The notes: generated by a model from the letters alone, not told the origin. A DNA stretch of 64,000 nt from JBBPZK01 sp965219175 (GCA_965219175.1 CBDCNI010000001.1:992001-1056000); one strand, 5' to 3'; shown: positions 7,618 through 15,656, counted from the stretch's first letter. Numbers and translations are program-made.

Positions 7618-7920
7618 GTGACCCGCGCGGCCGACCTGGAGGTGAACGCGACGATGCGAGAAGCCCAGCGAGATGGTCGAGATAAAGCCCCCTCTTGATA
7701 ATGCCGTCATCAAGTACACTCCTGTCCTTGGAAGTGTGGAAGTCCCGACACGGGATTTCGAGGATAGGGTCGAGTTGGAAGTTTCTGATACGGAGACTAG
7801 AACTACCGAAGAGCAATTGCCGCACGTCTTCGAGCGATTCCATAGGGGAGGCCTGCTTGTACCACCGGCGGCACGGGACTCTCGATATCTCGACAGATAT
7901 CCGGAGCCCACGGTAACGAG
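7618..7920 (+). pseudogene. Decayed response regulator / histidine kinase fragment
   Basis: Reading from 7618, a short stretch (AADLEVNATMREAQR) matches the linker and DNA-binding start of the OmpR-type regulator at 772-1449 (VADLEVNTATREVKR). It ends at a stop and is followed at once, in another frame, by kinase ATPase-domain remains: LDNAVIKYTP, VELEVSDT, EEQLPHVFERFHR. After a frameshift comes RHGTLDISTDI, the usual end of that domain. The middle of the regulator and most of the kinase are gone. This is a deletion-fused remnant of a second two-component system next to the intact regulon. Confidence 0.75.
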
Positions 7921-8032
7921 CCTATCCGGCAGAGAACCTACTCAACCCTCATACTACAGCGCCGTGCAGAAAGTCGGGTTCGCATACAACGAGCCACCAG
8001 CAAAAATAAAGAAACCCAAAGCTGAGGGCTCA

Positions 8033-8071
8033 AAGCGTAGTGTGGAAGGATCGACCTTCCACACTACGCTT
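8033..8071. terminator. Perfect 17-bp inverted repeat, probable terminator downstream of phaB
   Basis: The arm at 8033-8049 is an exact inverted copy of 8055-8071, with the 5-base loop ATCGA. No T tract follows on either strand. It lies 83 bases past the phaB stop (minus strand) and after the pseudogene remnant, so a bidirectional or I-shaped terminator is likely. The stretch 7921-8153 otherwise holds nothing recognisable. Confidence 0.5.
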
Positions 8072-8153
8072 CAAAGACTCTACCGAACAGAACCGGACAG
8101 GGAACCATCTCGAAGCCGAACGGCTAAATACCTCCGGTTCTAAGAGCGGGCTG

Positions 8154-8906
8154 CTACTGCATGTAGATCCCACCGTTTATGTTCAGGGTCTCGCCGGTTA
8201 TGTAGTCGCCGTCTACGACCAGGAAACGGACGGCTTTGGCGACCTCTTGGGGGGAGCCTACGCGCCGGAGCGGTATCCTCGGTAGGATGTGCTCCTTTAC
8301 GACATCCTCCGGGACGCCGCTCAACATGTCCGTCTCCACGAAACCTGGACAGACGGCGTTGACCGTGATGTTGTAGCGGGCGAGCTCCAGGGCGGCGCTC
8401 TTCGTGAGCCCGATGATCCCCGCTTTTGCCGCCGCGTAGTTGGTCTGCCCGAAGTTGCCCGCCTGCCCCACGAAAGAGCTTATGTTGACGATCTTGCCGC
8501 TCTCCTGCTCCACGAAGTGGGGCATCGCCGCGTTGAGGGTGTAGTAGCAACTGTTCAGGTCAACCTGAACGACCGTGTCCCAGTCTTCCGGCGTCATCTT
8601 CTTCAGCGTCTTATCCACGTTTATGCCCGCGTTGTTGACCAGTATGTCTATCCGCCCGAAGCGCTCCACGGCCTCCTCTATGAGGCGCGACGCCTGCTCC
8701 GCGTCTGAGACGTCCGCCTGAATGGCGACCGCCCGGTCCTCGCTACCGTTGGAGATCCCCTTTACTACCTCCTCCGCAGGCTCCTTGCTCCTCGAATAGT
8801 TGACGACCACCTGCGCCCCGCTATCCGCCAACTCCTCGGCGATAGCCCGGCCCAACCCTCTACCGGCGCCCGTCACCACGGCCACCTTTCCTTCCAACTC
8901 AGCCAC
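8154..8906 (-). CDS. phaB: Acetoacetyl-CoA reductase (SDR family)
   Basis: The 250-residue short-chain dehydrogenase has the TGAGRGLG cofactor loop, NNAG, catalytic Ser in NISSFVG, and YAAAK. The substrate-side FGQTNYAAAKAG sequence is characteristic of NADPH-dependent acetoacetyl-CoA reductases. It would make (R)-3-hydroxybutyryl-CoA for PHA synthesis. I start it at GTG 8906, which has GGGAGG 7 bases upstream; the longer TTG start at 8924 would use that ribosome site as coding sequence. It is divergent from phaQ across a 215-base region containing PhaQ-like palindromes. A FabG role is possible, but the PHA context favours phaB. Confidence 0.88.
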   Translation of the reverse strand: MAELEGKVAVVTGAGRGLGRAIAEELADSGAQVVVNYSRSKEPAEEVVKGISNGSEDRAVAIQADVSDAEQASRLIEEAVERFGRIDILVNNAGINVDKTLKKMTPEDWDTVVQVDLNSCYYTLNAAMPHFVEQESGKIVNISSFVGQAGNFGQTNYAAAKAGIIGLTKSAALELARYNITVNAVCPGFVETDMLSGVPEDVVKEHILPRIPLRRVGSPQEVAKAVRFLVVDGDYITGETLNINGGIYMQ

Positions 8907-8976
8907 CAGAGATCCTCCCTTCAAGAAATCAACCCTTTCCTCCTGCAGTCTAACCGTAGTGAGACCTGATGCAAAC

Positions 8977-8995
8977 TATGTATGTAACGCATATA
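8977..8995. promoter_or_regulatory. Degenerate PhaQ-type palindrome upstream of phaB
   Basis: TATGTATGTAACGCATATA keeps the outer TATGT and ATA arms of the 19-bp palindrome seen before phaQ and phaE, but its inner positions are mismatched. It lies about 70 bases upstream of the phaB start on the minus strand, a sensible operator position. Confidence 0.4.
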
Positions 8996-9066
8996 TAGAC
9001 CCGAACGTCCGCTCTCGTAGGCAAAACGTTACAATAAGACGAACGGAAAAAGTTCCCACAACGACC

Positions 9067-9102
9067 TTGACAGCGTTGGTATATATGTGTAAACTGCACA
9101 TA
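9067..9102 (+). promoter_or_regulatory. phaQ promoter overlapped by a 19-bp palindromic operator
   Basis: TTGACA (9067-9072), a 17-base spacer and TAAACT (9090-9095) form a strong vegetative promoter. The palindrome TATGTGTAAACTGCACATA covers 9084-9102 and hence the -10 box. PadR-family repressors bind ATGT/ACAT-type palindromes, so autorepression by PhaQ is the natural reading. Confidence 0.7.
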
Positions 9103-9121
9103 CGTTATGGAAAAGAGAGAT

Positions 9122-9520
9122 ATGAGCCAGGAAGAAAATAAAGAAAGGCCCGAGGGGCGCAGGTTGGAAGCGCGTCCTAAGAACTGGTTGGTGCCGGTAA
9201 TACTGTTGTCGCTCCGGGACTGGAACTCCTACGGGTATGAGTTGATGGAGCGGGCGTCGGCGTTCGGGTTCGAGGCGATGAACCCTGGGACGTTGTATCG
9301 GACGCTGAGGCAGATGGAGAAGGACGGCATAGTGGAGTCGAGTTGGGAGACCTCCAAGGGTGGACCGGCTCGCCGGATGTACACCATCACGGACTCCGGG
9401 AAGACCTACCTGGATTTCTGGGCGAGGTCTCTGGAGCAGTACCAGAAGACGATGGAGTCCTTTTTCAGGCTCTATACGGGTCGTCCGATGTTGCCGGAGG
9501 ACAAAGAGAAGGACGAGTAG
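9122..9520 (+). CDS. phaQ: PadR-family PHB-responsive repressor
   Basis: A 132-residue winged-helix protein closely fitting the PhaQ group of PadR regulators: NWLVPVILLSLRDWNSYGYEL, MNPGTLYRTLRQMEKDGIVES, SKGGPARRMYTITDSGKTYLD, then a C-terminal amphipathic helix with FFRLYTGRP. In Bacillus megaterium PhaQ senses poly-3-hydroxybutyrate and represses pha genes. Two starts are possible; ATG 9122 is preferred because AAGAGAGAT precedes it, while ATG 9107 lies only a few bases after the predicted transcription start. It is followed by the phasin-like gene. Confidence 0.85.
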   Translation: MSQEENKERPEGRRLEARPKNWLVPVILLSLRDWNSYGYELMERASAFGFEAMNPGTLYRTLRQMEKDGIVESSWETSKGGPARRMYTITDSGKTYLDFWARSLEQYQKTMESFFRLYTGRPMLPEDKEKDE

Positions 9521-9598
9521 CGGGTCTGACGGATCCGTGAAAGCTTAAAGTTTTGGTAAACGTATCGCGGCGAGGCTGCGAGAAAGGAGTTGGCTAGT

Positions 9599-9925
9599 AT
9601 GGCTAACAAGAGTGAGAAGGCTGCTGAGAGGTTGGCGGAGACCACGAAGGACTCGTTCCAGACGGTCGTGGATCACGGAGTGTCGTTGCAGGAGCGCAAC
9701 GTTCGTTTCGCCCAGAACATGGTAGACGGTTCCATCAAGGAGCTTCGTTCCCAGGCCGAGAGCAACCGGGCTCTCACCCACGAGATGGTAGAGCGGGCCG
9801 AGAAGCAGCGCGAGGCTTTCCAGACTTTGGCCGAGGAGTCTTTGAACTCCTACATGGACTTCCTCTACGCCCCCTTTTCCTACTACAAGGACGGGCTGGA
9901 GATCGCCGGTAAGATCGCCCGGTAG
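9599..9925 (+). CDS. Phasin-like granule-associated protein
   Basis: The 108-residue protein is predicted to be wholly alpha-helical, with amphipathic heptad-like runs from residue 5 to 80 and a more hydrophobic end (SYMDFLYAPFSYYKDGLEIAG). It has no signal peptide. Small helical proteins beside phaQ and pha biosynthetic genes are typically phasins that coat PHA granules. AAAGGAG lies 11 bases before ATG 9599; a TTG at 9590 is less likely. Family assignment rests on composition and context, not on a strong motif. Confidence 0.6.
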   Translation: MANKSEKAAERLAETTKDSFQTVVDHGVSLQERNVRFAQNMVDGSIKELRSQAESNRALTHEMVERAEKQREAFQTLAEESLNSYMDFLYAPFSYYKDGLEIAGKIAR

Positions 9926-9953
9926 CACGACCTCAAAAGAGGTAGCAATACAC

Positions 9954-9981
9954 GAGCGGGCCTTCGGGTCCGCTCTTTTTT
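9954..9981 (+). terminator. Rho-independent terminator
   Basis: GAGCGG pairs with CCGCTC around a GCC-TTCG-GGT centre (9954-9975), followed by six T residues. It ends the phaQ-phasin unit. Confidence 0.85.
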
Positions 9982-10089
9982 CTGCTCCGTTTTCTCGTAG
10001 AAATCCGTCGGGACAACGGTGCGCGGGAGTCCGTGCTACTCGCGCCTGATGGTGTATCCTTTCACGAGGTATAGGAGGAAAGGAGCAGC

Positions 10090-11301
10090 ATGAGTTTTGG
10101 CAACGGCAACGGCTCGGAGATCGTGGTCTCGACGCCGCTCAGGACGGCAATAGGCACTTTCGGCGGCGCGCTCAAGGAGACCCCGGCGACGGACCTCGGG
10201 GCGACGGTCGGCAAGGAAGTCTTGAGCCGGGCGGGCATCGAGGGCGACGTGGTGGATCAGATAATAGTCGGTAACATCCTTCAGGCCGGGCAGGGGATGA
10301 ACCCCGGACGGCAGGTCGGCATAAAGAGCGGCATTCCGGTGGAGGCGCCGGGCATGACGTTGAACAGGATGTGCGGCTCGGGGTTGCAGGCGATCATCTC
10401 GGCGGCCCAAGAAGTGGCGCTCGGTGACGCCGATGTGATCATGGCCGGCGGCATAGAGAACATGGATATGGCGCCGTTCCTGATGCCGAAGGGACGCTAC
10501 GGCTACCGGATGGGGATGCCGGACGCGAAGATCCTGGACCACATGGTCTACGACGGACTCTGGGACATCTTCGAGGACTACCACATGGGCGTGACGGCTG
10601 AGAACGTCGCCGAGGAGTACGGAGTCTCCCGCGAGGACGCCGACGCCTACGCCTTGCGGAGTCATCATCGGGCCACAAAGGCGATCCAGGAAGGGTACTT
10701 CGAGGACCAGATCGTCCCCGTCGAGGTCAAGCAGAAGAAGGAGACGGTCCAGTTCACCCGAGACGAACACGTCCGGGAGAACGCCTCCGAAGAAGCTTTC
10801 TCCAAGCTCAAGCCTGTCTTCAAGAGCGACGGCGGGACGGCGACCGCCGGAAACTCGTCCGGCATCAACGATGGCGCGGCGATGATGCTCGTCACGAGCG
10901 AACAAAAGGCCGGGGAGCTTGGACTGCCGGTGGCCGGGAAGCTCATCTCGGCGGCTGTCGCGGGCGTGGAGCCGTCTATGATGGGGACCGGTATGATCCC
11001 CGCTTCCCGCATGGCCCTCAAGAAGGCCGGGCTCTCGATAGAAGAGATAGACGTGGTCGAGGCGAACGAGGCTTTCTCCTCCGTGGCGGTGACCGTCGAG
11101 CGCGAGCTTAGCGTGCCGGAGGAGAAGATGAACCCTCTCGGCGGGGCTGTCGCCCTCGGACACCCGATCGGCGCGACCGGCGCGGTGCTGACCGTCAAGA
11201 TCCTGCACGAACTCGCCCGCACCGGAGGACAATACGGCCTCGTCACCCTCTGCATCGGCGGAGGAATGGGCATCGCCGCCATCTTCGAGCGAGTAGGCTA
11301 G
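10090..11301 (+). CDS. phaA: Acetyl-CoA acetyltransferase (thiolase)
   Basis: The 403-residue thiolase condenses two acetyl-CoA to acetoacetyl-CoA. Visible active-site parts are Cys95 in NRMCGSG, the NEAF motif near 326, His358 in GHPIGATG, and Cys388 in CIGGG. The length is normal for biosynthetic thiolases. AGGAGGAAAGGAG precedes the ATG. It stands alone between two terminators. Position near phaB, phaQ and phaEC points to PHA synthesis, although a beta-oxidation role cannot be excluded. Confidence 0.9.
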   Translation: MSFGNGNGSEIVVSTPLRTAIGTFGGALKETPATDLGATVGKEVLSRAGIEGDVVDQIIVGNILQAGQGMNPGRQVGIKSGIPVEAPGMTLNRMCGSGLQAIISAAQEVALGDADVIMAGGIENMDMAPFLMPKGRYGYRMGMPDAKILDHMVYDGLWDIFEDYHMGVTAENVAEEYGVSREDADAYALRSHHRATKAIQEGYFEDQIVPVEVKQKKETVQFTRDEHVRENASEEAFSKLKPVFKSDGGTATAGNSSGINDGAAMMLVTSEQKAGELGLPVAGKLISAAVAGVEPSMMGTGMIPASRMALKKAGLSIEEIDVVEANEAFSSVAVTVERELSVPEEKMNPLGGAVALGHPIGATGAVLTVKILHELARTGGQYGLVTLCIGGGMGIAAIFERVG

Positions 11302-11326
11302 AGAGACTAGTACAAGTCTAGAGAGC

Positions 11327-11367
11327 CGCGGCCCCGGAGGCAAAACATCTCCGGGGCCGCGACTTTT
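11327..11367. terminator. Strong terminator between phaA and the GNAT gene
   Basis: A perfect 13-bp stem (11327-11339 with 11349-11361) has a 9-base loop and a downstream CTTTT. The two flanking genes converge on it, so it probably works in both directions. Confidence 0.8.
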
Positions 11368-11377
11368 CCTTTACTTC

Positions 11378-11932
11378 TCAGGCGGCTTCCGGCCGCAACT
11401 CGACTTCTACGTGCTCCACGCCGTCTTCCCAACGCGTACGCTCCGGCAGTCCGAGGCTCTTTAGCAGGTGCAACATCGCTGTGTTCTCGCGCAGGACCAG
11501 CGCGTCGAGACGCCTGATGTCTCTCCGCCGGGCGGCCTCGACGAGAATGCGCGTCATACTTATCCCTAGACCTCGCCCCTGGAATCTGTCCTCCACCAGG
11601 GCCGCGTACTCGGCCCTGTCGCCACTGTCTCTCTTCCGCTCGTATCGGACGACGGCGACGATCTCCTGCCGGTCATCCGGGTCCAGGGCGACAAGCGCGA
11701 ACCTGTCTCTGCCATCCACCTCGGCGAAGCGCTTTGCCTGCGTTTCCGAAAGCTCTTTCATGGGACCGAAGTAGCGCAGGTAAGCCGAACGCTCACCAAG
11801 CCGCCCCACGAGCCGACGGAGCGCCGGCGCATCCTCCGACCGCACCTCCCGCACAACGACGGACGCGCCATCCTTGAGTGTCAGAGGCTCATATCTTCTA
11901 TCGGATACGCTTGTTTTATGTGCATACGACAT
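11378..11932 (-). CDS. GNAT-family N-acetyltransferase
   Basis: The 184-residue protein fits a GNAT acetyltransferase: VREVRSEDAPALRRLV at the start, and the acetyl-CoA loop RFQGRGLGISM near residue 118. A Gln/Arg-x-x-Gly-x-Gly pyrophosphate site is therefore present; the substrate is unknown. I use ATG 11932 because TAGAAT lies 8 bases upstream as a -10 box, suggesting a leaderless transcript. A longer frame to 12013 would read through that promoter. A TATGTG..ACATA element resembling the PhaQ operator overlaps the start codon, hinting at control with the pha genes. Confidence 0.75.
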   Translation of the reverse strand: MSYAHKTSVSDRRYEPLTLKDGASVVVREVRSEDAPALRRLVGRLGERSAYLRYFGPMKELSETQAKRFAEVDGRDRFALVALDPDDRQEIVAVVRYERKRDSGDRAEYAALVEDRFQGRGLGISMTRILVEAARRRDIRRLDALVLRENTAMLHLLKSLGLPERTRWEDGVEHVEVELRPEAA

Positions 11933-11935
11933 ATA
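11917..11935. promoter_or_regulatory. PhaQ-like half-palindrome over the GNAT start codon
   Basis: TATGTGCATACGACATATA has intact outer arms (TATGTG and ACATA) with a shortened centre. It covers the GNAT initiation codon and predicted transcription start, where a bound repressor would block expression. It is weaker than the phaQ and phaE sites. Confidence 0.35.
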
Positions 11936-12049
11936 GATGGATTCTATACTGCGCACTGGACACGGCGGCGTGATCCACACCACGGCGACGGTGCGCTCTT
12001 CTAGGAGGAACAACCGGCGGCGGGCCGCGAGTCGGGTTAGACTACATTG

Positions 12050-12742
12050 ATGGGTGGATCCTACGGAGGTAGAGGGTTTTCGCGTTCTTCACCGCTGGTT
12101 CGGTGCGGGGGGTTGCTGGCGGTCGCGGGCGGCGTGCTTATAGGCGTCGGGGCGTTGTGGCTGTTCCTGTCGCCTATGCTGGAGGTTGGTCTCGGCGGCC
12201 CGTCCGTCTTTTTGCGTCTCGCGGGACCTGTTGGGGTCTTGCTCACTATGGTTGGTTTGCTCGGGGTGTACGCGCTGTTGGTAAAGGTGAGGTCAGGGGT
12301 CGGCGTCATGGTTGGAGCTTTTGGAGTTTTTATAGCTCTGCTCTCCGCGGCGTCGCTGGTCTGGATCGTCATTCACCAGCCGCCGTTTGTCTCCCCGAGT
12401 GTCGAGAGCGCCTCCGTTGTCCCGACCCCCTTTCTGGCCGTCGCGGCGGTCGTCGTTGGCCTGGTCCGGCCGATCGGAATCCTTTTCTTTTTCGTCGCCG
12501 CGCTACTGGCTAGGGTAAGAGGCGGCTGGAAATATTTGCTGCTCGTACTCGCCGTCCTAGAAACCGTGTTCGTCTCAAACTTGCCGTATTACTTCCTCGG
12601 GCCAGCGGTAGTTGCGGGGTGGCCGGTCTTGTTGTTCGGGATACCTGGGGTGCAGTCCGGGGTGATCGGAGCCGCCGTATGGATACTGCTCGGGTACGCA
12701 CTCCTTAGAGCCGGGAGCAAGACCGGACGACGGGTGCGGTGA
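12050..12742 (+). CDS. Multi-pass membrane protein of unknown function
   Basis: A 230-residue protein with about seven hydrophobic segments and short loops; no domain is recognised. TAGACT at 12038-12043 sits 6 bases before ATG 12050 with no ribosome site, so the transcript is probably leaderless. It aligns by eye with the membrane half of the next gene (RCGGLLAVAGG / RWGGFALAVGG; GLLGVYALLVKVRS / GLVGLYALVAPLRS; VRPIGILFFFVAALLARVRGG / VRPFGILLLGVAALWGRGLRR). The two are therefore diverged tandem paralogues. Confidence 0.75.
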   Translation: MGGSYGGRGFSRSSPLVRCGGLLAVAGGVLIGVGALWLFLSPMLEVGLGGPSVFLRLAGPVGVLLTMVGLLGVYALLVKVRSGVGVMVGAFGVFIALLSAASLVWIVIHQPPFVSPSVESASVVPTPFLAVAAVVVGLVRPIGILFFFVAALLARVRGGWKYLLLVLAVLETVFVSNLPYYFLGPAVVAGWPVLLFGIPGVQSGVIGAAVWILLGYALLRAGSKTGRRVR

Positions 12743-12759
12743 GAAAGGGCCTGTAAGAG

Positions 12760-13980
12760 GTGGGGATAGACGCCGGAGTCCTGCTGAAAACGTGGATGGG
12801 CAAGGCTCGCTCTCTCCTCCACTCGCCACGTGCGATCCGCTGGGGCGGGTTCGCGCTTGCGGTTGGCGGGCTGCTCGGGGTAGTGGCGGGGATATTCAGG
12901 GTCGTATCGACGGTCAAGTACTCTTACGGGACGTCCTCTGAGCCTGGGATCATGGACCAGTTGTGGATCTGGTCCGCCGTCTTGATGTTCGTCGGCATGC
13001 TATTAGTTGCGGTTGGGTTGGTCGGCTTGTATGCTCTTGTGGCTCCGCTGCGGTCCGAGAAATTCAGGAAGCTGGCAGGTGCGGGTCTTCTCATCGCTAT
13101 CTTGCCCTCGGCAGCCTTAGTGAGTCTTTTGCTTTACTCGTACCTCGCGCCTCAGACAGGTTATTATGATTCGGGATCGGGCTCATTCTTCGACACTATC
13201 TTCTTTGCCTGGATATGGGTCCGGCCGTTCGGCATCTTGCTCCTGGGCGTCGCGGCGCTGTGGGGGAGAGGTCTTAGACGCTGGAGGTTCCTGCCCCTGA
13301 TCGTCGGCCTTCTGACTTGCGCGTCCTCTGCGTTTATTTACTCCGCTTACCAGGATGTCAATTTGTTTACCGGTGGTGGCTTGATCCTATCTGCTTTACT
13401 CTCCGAAGCGCCGCTCATGGTTCCCGACCTCGGTTGGATCCTCCTCGGAGCCCTCCTGCCCGGCGCGAAAAGAAGGGAACTTTCTATCCTCGCCCGAGAG
13501 AAACAGATGCTCGAAGAGAAGAACCTCTCACTCGCGCGCCGTCTCTACGAGGAAGCCTGGGGAAGAGGAAACCTGCAAGTCGTGGACGAACTGGTTGCCC
13601 CGGACTTCTTCAACCACCATCACAACCGCTCCGGTATTCGGGGCTTCAAGAGGAGTCTCACCGGCCTACACGAGACGTTCCCCGATCTCGTGTTCACGCT
13701 GGAGGAACAGAGCGCCGAAGGAGACACCGTCACCACCCGCTGCACGATGGAAGGCACTGACGAGGGCGGCGTCCTCTGGTACCCTCCGACGGGAAAGAAG
13801 GCCGTTTTCGGTAGTACGTTTACGGATCTCTTCTCCGACGGCAGGCTCGTCGAGCATCGGGGCGAGTCGGATGTGATCGGTCTGCTAAAACAACTCGGCC
13901 TTCCGCATGCCGAAGAGCGAACGGCTCCCGTCCCGACCGAACTTAACCGTAGTCCGGGTCCGAGCGTGCGAGGCGCATGA
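12760..13980 (+). CDS. Membrane protein fused to a SnoaL/NTF2-like domain
   Basis: The 406-residue protein has two parts. Residues about 25-240 form some seven membrane segments paralogous to the preceding gene. Residues about 245-385 form a SnoaL-like (polyketide-cyclase, NTF2-fold) domain: ARRLYEEAWGRGNLQVVDELV, FNHHHNRSGIRGFKRSLTGL, FPDLVFTLEEQSAEGDTVTTR, and FTDLFSDGRLVEH. SnoaL domains bind small hydrophobic ligands, some with catalysis. Such a fusion to a polytopic membrane domain is unusual. The GTG start follows the previous gene by 17 bases, so co-transcription is likely. Its 3' end overlaps the convergent dppA-like gene by 38 bases. Confidence 0.75.
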   Translation: MGIDAGVLLKTWMGKARSLLHSPRAIRWGGFALAVGGLLGVVAGIFRVVSTVKYSYGTSSEPGIMDQLWIWSAVLMFVGMLLVAVGLVGLYALVAPLRSEKFRKLAGAGLLIAILPSAALVSLLLYSYLAPQTGYYDSGSGSFFDTIFFAWIWVRPFGILLLGVAALWGRGLRRWRFLPLIVGLLTCASSAFIYSAYQDVNLFTGGGLILSALLSEAPLMVPDLGWILLGALLPGAKRRELSILAREKQMLEEKNLSLARRLYEEAWGRGNLQVVDELVAPDFFNHHHNRSGIRGFKRSLTGLHETFPDLVFTLEEQSAEGDTVTTRCTMEGTDEGGVLWYPPTGKKAVFGSTFTDLFSDGRLVEHRGESDVIGLLKQLGLPHAEERTAPVPTELNRSPGPSVRGA

Positions 13981-14770
13981 CTCCGATGAACATCTTGTAG
14001 GCGGTCTGGTAGTCCTCGTGCGTCCATGAGATGCGTCTATCGTCCAGCCGTTCCAGCCCCGGAAAGTAGAGGACGCCTGCCGCCGTGCTGGCGGTGGCGA
14101 ACTCGACGGTGAAAGTATAGGGCGGCTCCAACGCGTATGGAGATAGTCTTTCCGCGTTCTCGACCGCCGCTCTTGCCGCCTCCCGGATGCGCCGCAGTGA
14201 TTCTTCCGGTGGCAGGCACCGGGCCGCGTAGCGGTCCACCGCCGTCTTGACCTTCGCCGTCTGTACGCCGGTATACAGGGCTTCCGCCTCCTCGCAGGTG
14301 AGGTCGTCGCCGCTAACCAGCCCGACCGGGACGTCCCAAAGCCCGGCAAGGGCTGCGTTCATCCGGCCCTCGCTGCACGGCTCACCGTTCAGCTCGACCC
14401 CGACCACGACCTGCGGCGCCGTGAAAGTGTGGCTCAAAACGCCGTCGGTACCGGCGCGGGCGTGGTAGCCGATAAAGAACGCCACGTCCGCGTTCGACAC
14501 TCCCTCCATCATCACTAACGGCTTCTGCTGGCCGACGATCAACGCCGCCCTCGGGTCCAGGTCTTCGAGGAGGATGTTCCGCATCCCGTCGTGGGCCTCG
14601 TTCACCAGGAAGTCCGCAGCCCCGGCTTCCGCAGCACCTGCGATGGCGGCGTTTACTTCAGCGGTCAGGAGCTTTCGGAACCTTTCGTATTGCGAGCGAC
14701 AGGGGATCACATCCTGCGAATGCGTAACCCCCGTGACTCCTTCCATATCAGCCGAGATGTAGACCTTCAC
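13943..14770 (-). CDS. D-aminopeptidase DppA (peptidase family M55)
   Basis: The 275-residue enzyme begins with VYISADMEGVTGVTH, the hallmark of the zinc-dependent M55 D-aminopeptidases. It continues with VNEAHDGMRN, FFIGYHARAGTDGVLSHTF, GELNGEP-like and GVQTAKVKTA segments of the family. DppA releases N-terminal D-amino acids such as D-Ala, for example from peptidoglycan peptides. The GTG at 14770 is the start, with GGAGGAAG upstream; a longer upstream frame overlaps the previous gene and is rejected. It overlaps the amidotransferase stop by 4 bases (GTGA). Confidence 0.88.
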   Translation of the reverse strand: MKVYISADMEGVTGVTHSQDVIPCRSQYERFRKLLTAEVNAAIAGAAEAGAADFLVNEAHDGMRNILLEDLDPRAALIVGQQKPLVMMEGVSNADVAFFIGYHARAGTDGVLSHTFTAPQVVVGVELNGEPCSEGRMNAALAGLWDVPVGLVSGDDLTCEEAEALYTGVQTAKVKTAVDRYAARCLPPEESLRRIREAARAAVENAERLSPYALEPPYTFTVEFATASTAAGVLYFPGLERLDDRRISWTHEDYQTAYKMFIGVMRLARSDPDYG

Positions 14771-15510
14771 AGCGCTTCCTCCAGCTTCGGACTTCTCGGT
14801 TTGCTCCGAGTATCGAGCGCAGTCCGTAGGAACGCAACGACGAGCGGGTGTGGATTCCCGTTCGCAGAGCGCATCTGAGGCACGAACAGCGTCGCGACGT
14901 AGAAGTCGTGGTCCGGCAACTCCACTACGCGCGCTTCGCTGTTCTGATCCATACCTGAGACACGCAGTCCTCCTGCTTCCAAAAGCTTCTTCGACCCGGA
15001 AGCCAGACCGAAGTTGCACCGATACTCTTCTTCTGTCTCCGTCTGACCGTAGAACCCGTGGACTTTGGAGTCGGATGAGAGTTCGATCCGTGCGCTCTGT
15101 CCTGCCAGAGAGCAGGAGAGTGGCGCGATGAAAGGGTCTTTAGCATCCGGCTCGTACTCGGCGTGGGCGGCATTGGCGATGCCGAGTACGTTGGTAGCGT
15201 ACTCGATCACGGCGTGCTGGAAGCCGCCGCAGGTGCCGATGAATGGTTTCTCCGACTCTCGAACCACCCGTATCATCTCGATGGCGCCGCTCATACTTGT
15301 GTAGGGGCTGCCGGGCGCGCACCAGAACGCGTCGAAGCGTTTCTCCTCTTCGGTGGCCCGTTCTTCGAGGAGTTCCGTCGGCAACCACTCCGTTTCGACA
15401 AAGGCTCCGAGAGGTTCCGCCGCGTGGTCCAGCGCCTTTTCCGTGGCGCTGTGAGAAGGCTTGTCGGGGTCGTAATCTCCGATGATTCCTACCCGGATAG
15501 CTTCCCTCAA
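14767..15510 (-). CDS. CTP synthase C-terminal-region-related class I amidotransferase
   Basis: The 247-residue protein resembles only the glutaminase part of CTP synthase: RVGIIGDYDPDKPSH, FWCAPGSPY, the nucleophile elbow GTCGGFQHAVIEYATNVLG, and HGFYGQTE with later PHPLVVAFL. It has no synthetase domain. Relatives carry the database name CTP synthase C-terminal region-related (seleno)protein; this copy has Cys at the visible sites. TTG 15510 is chosen because GGAGGAG lies 6 bases upstream; GTG 15534 has no ribosome site. It is translationally coupled to the DppA gene. Substrate unknown. Confidence 0.75.
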   Translation of the reverse strand: MREAIRVGIIGDYDPDKPSHSATEKALDHAAEPLGAFVETEWLPTELLEERATEEEKRFDAFWCAPGSPYTSMSGAIEMIRVVRESEKPFIGTCGGFQHAVIEYATNVLGIANAAHAEYEPDAKDPFIAPLSCSLAGQSARIELSSDSKVHGFYGQTETEEEYRCNFGLASGSKKLLEAGGLRVSGMDQNSEARVVELPDHDFYVATLFVPQMRSANGNPHPLVVAFLRTALDTRSKPRSPKLEEAL

Positions 15511-15600
15511 CCTGATCTCCTCCGTGCCGACCACAACACCGGGAATTCATTATGTCACTCCCGGCTTGATTCTACAGCTGTCGGCGTCCTCAATGAAAGA

Positions 15601-15633
15601 AGAGGTGGAGCCTGTCGGACAGGCTCCACCTCT
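15601..15633 (-). terminator. Terminator of the phaEC operon
   Basis: AGAGGTGGAGCCTGTC pairs with GGACAGGCTCCACCTCT in a nearly perfect stem-loop 24 bases beyond the phaC stop. On the minus strand TCTTCTTTC follows. Confidence 0.75.
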
Positions 15634-15656
15634 CTGAAAAGTTTTTGTTGTTTGTC

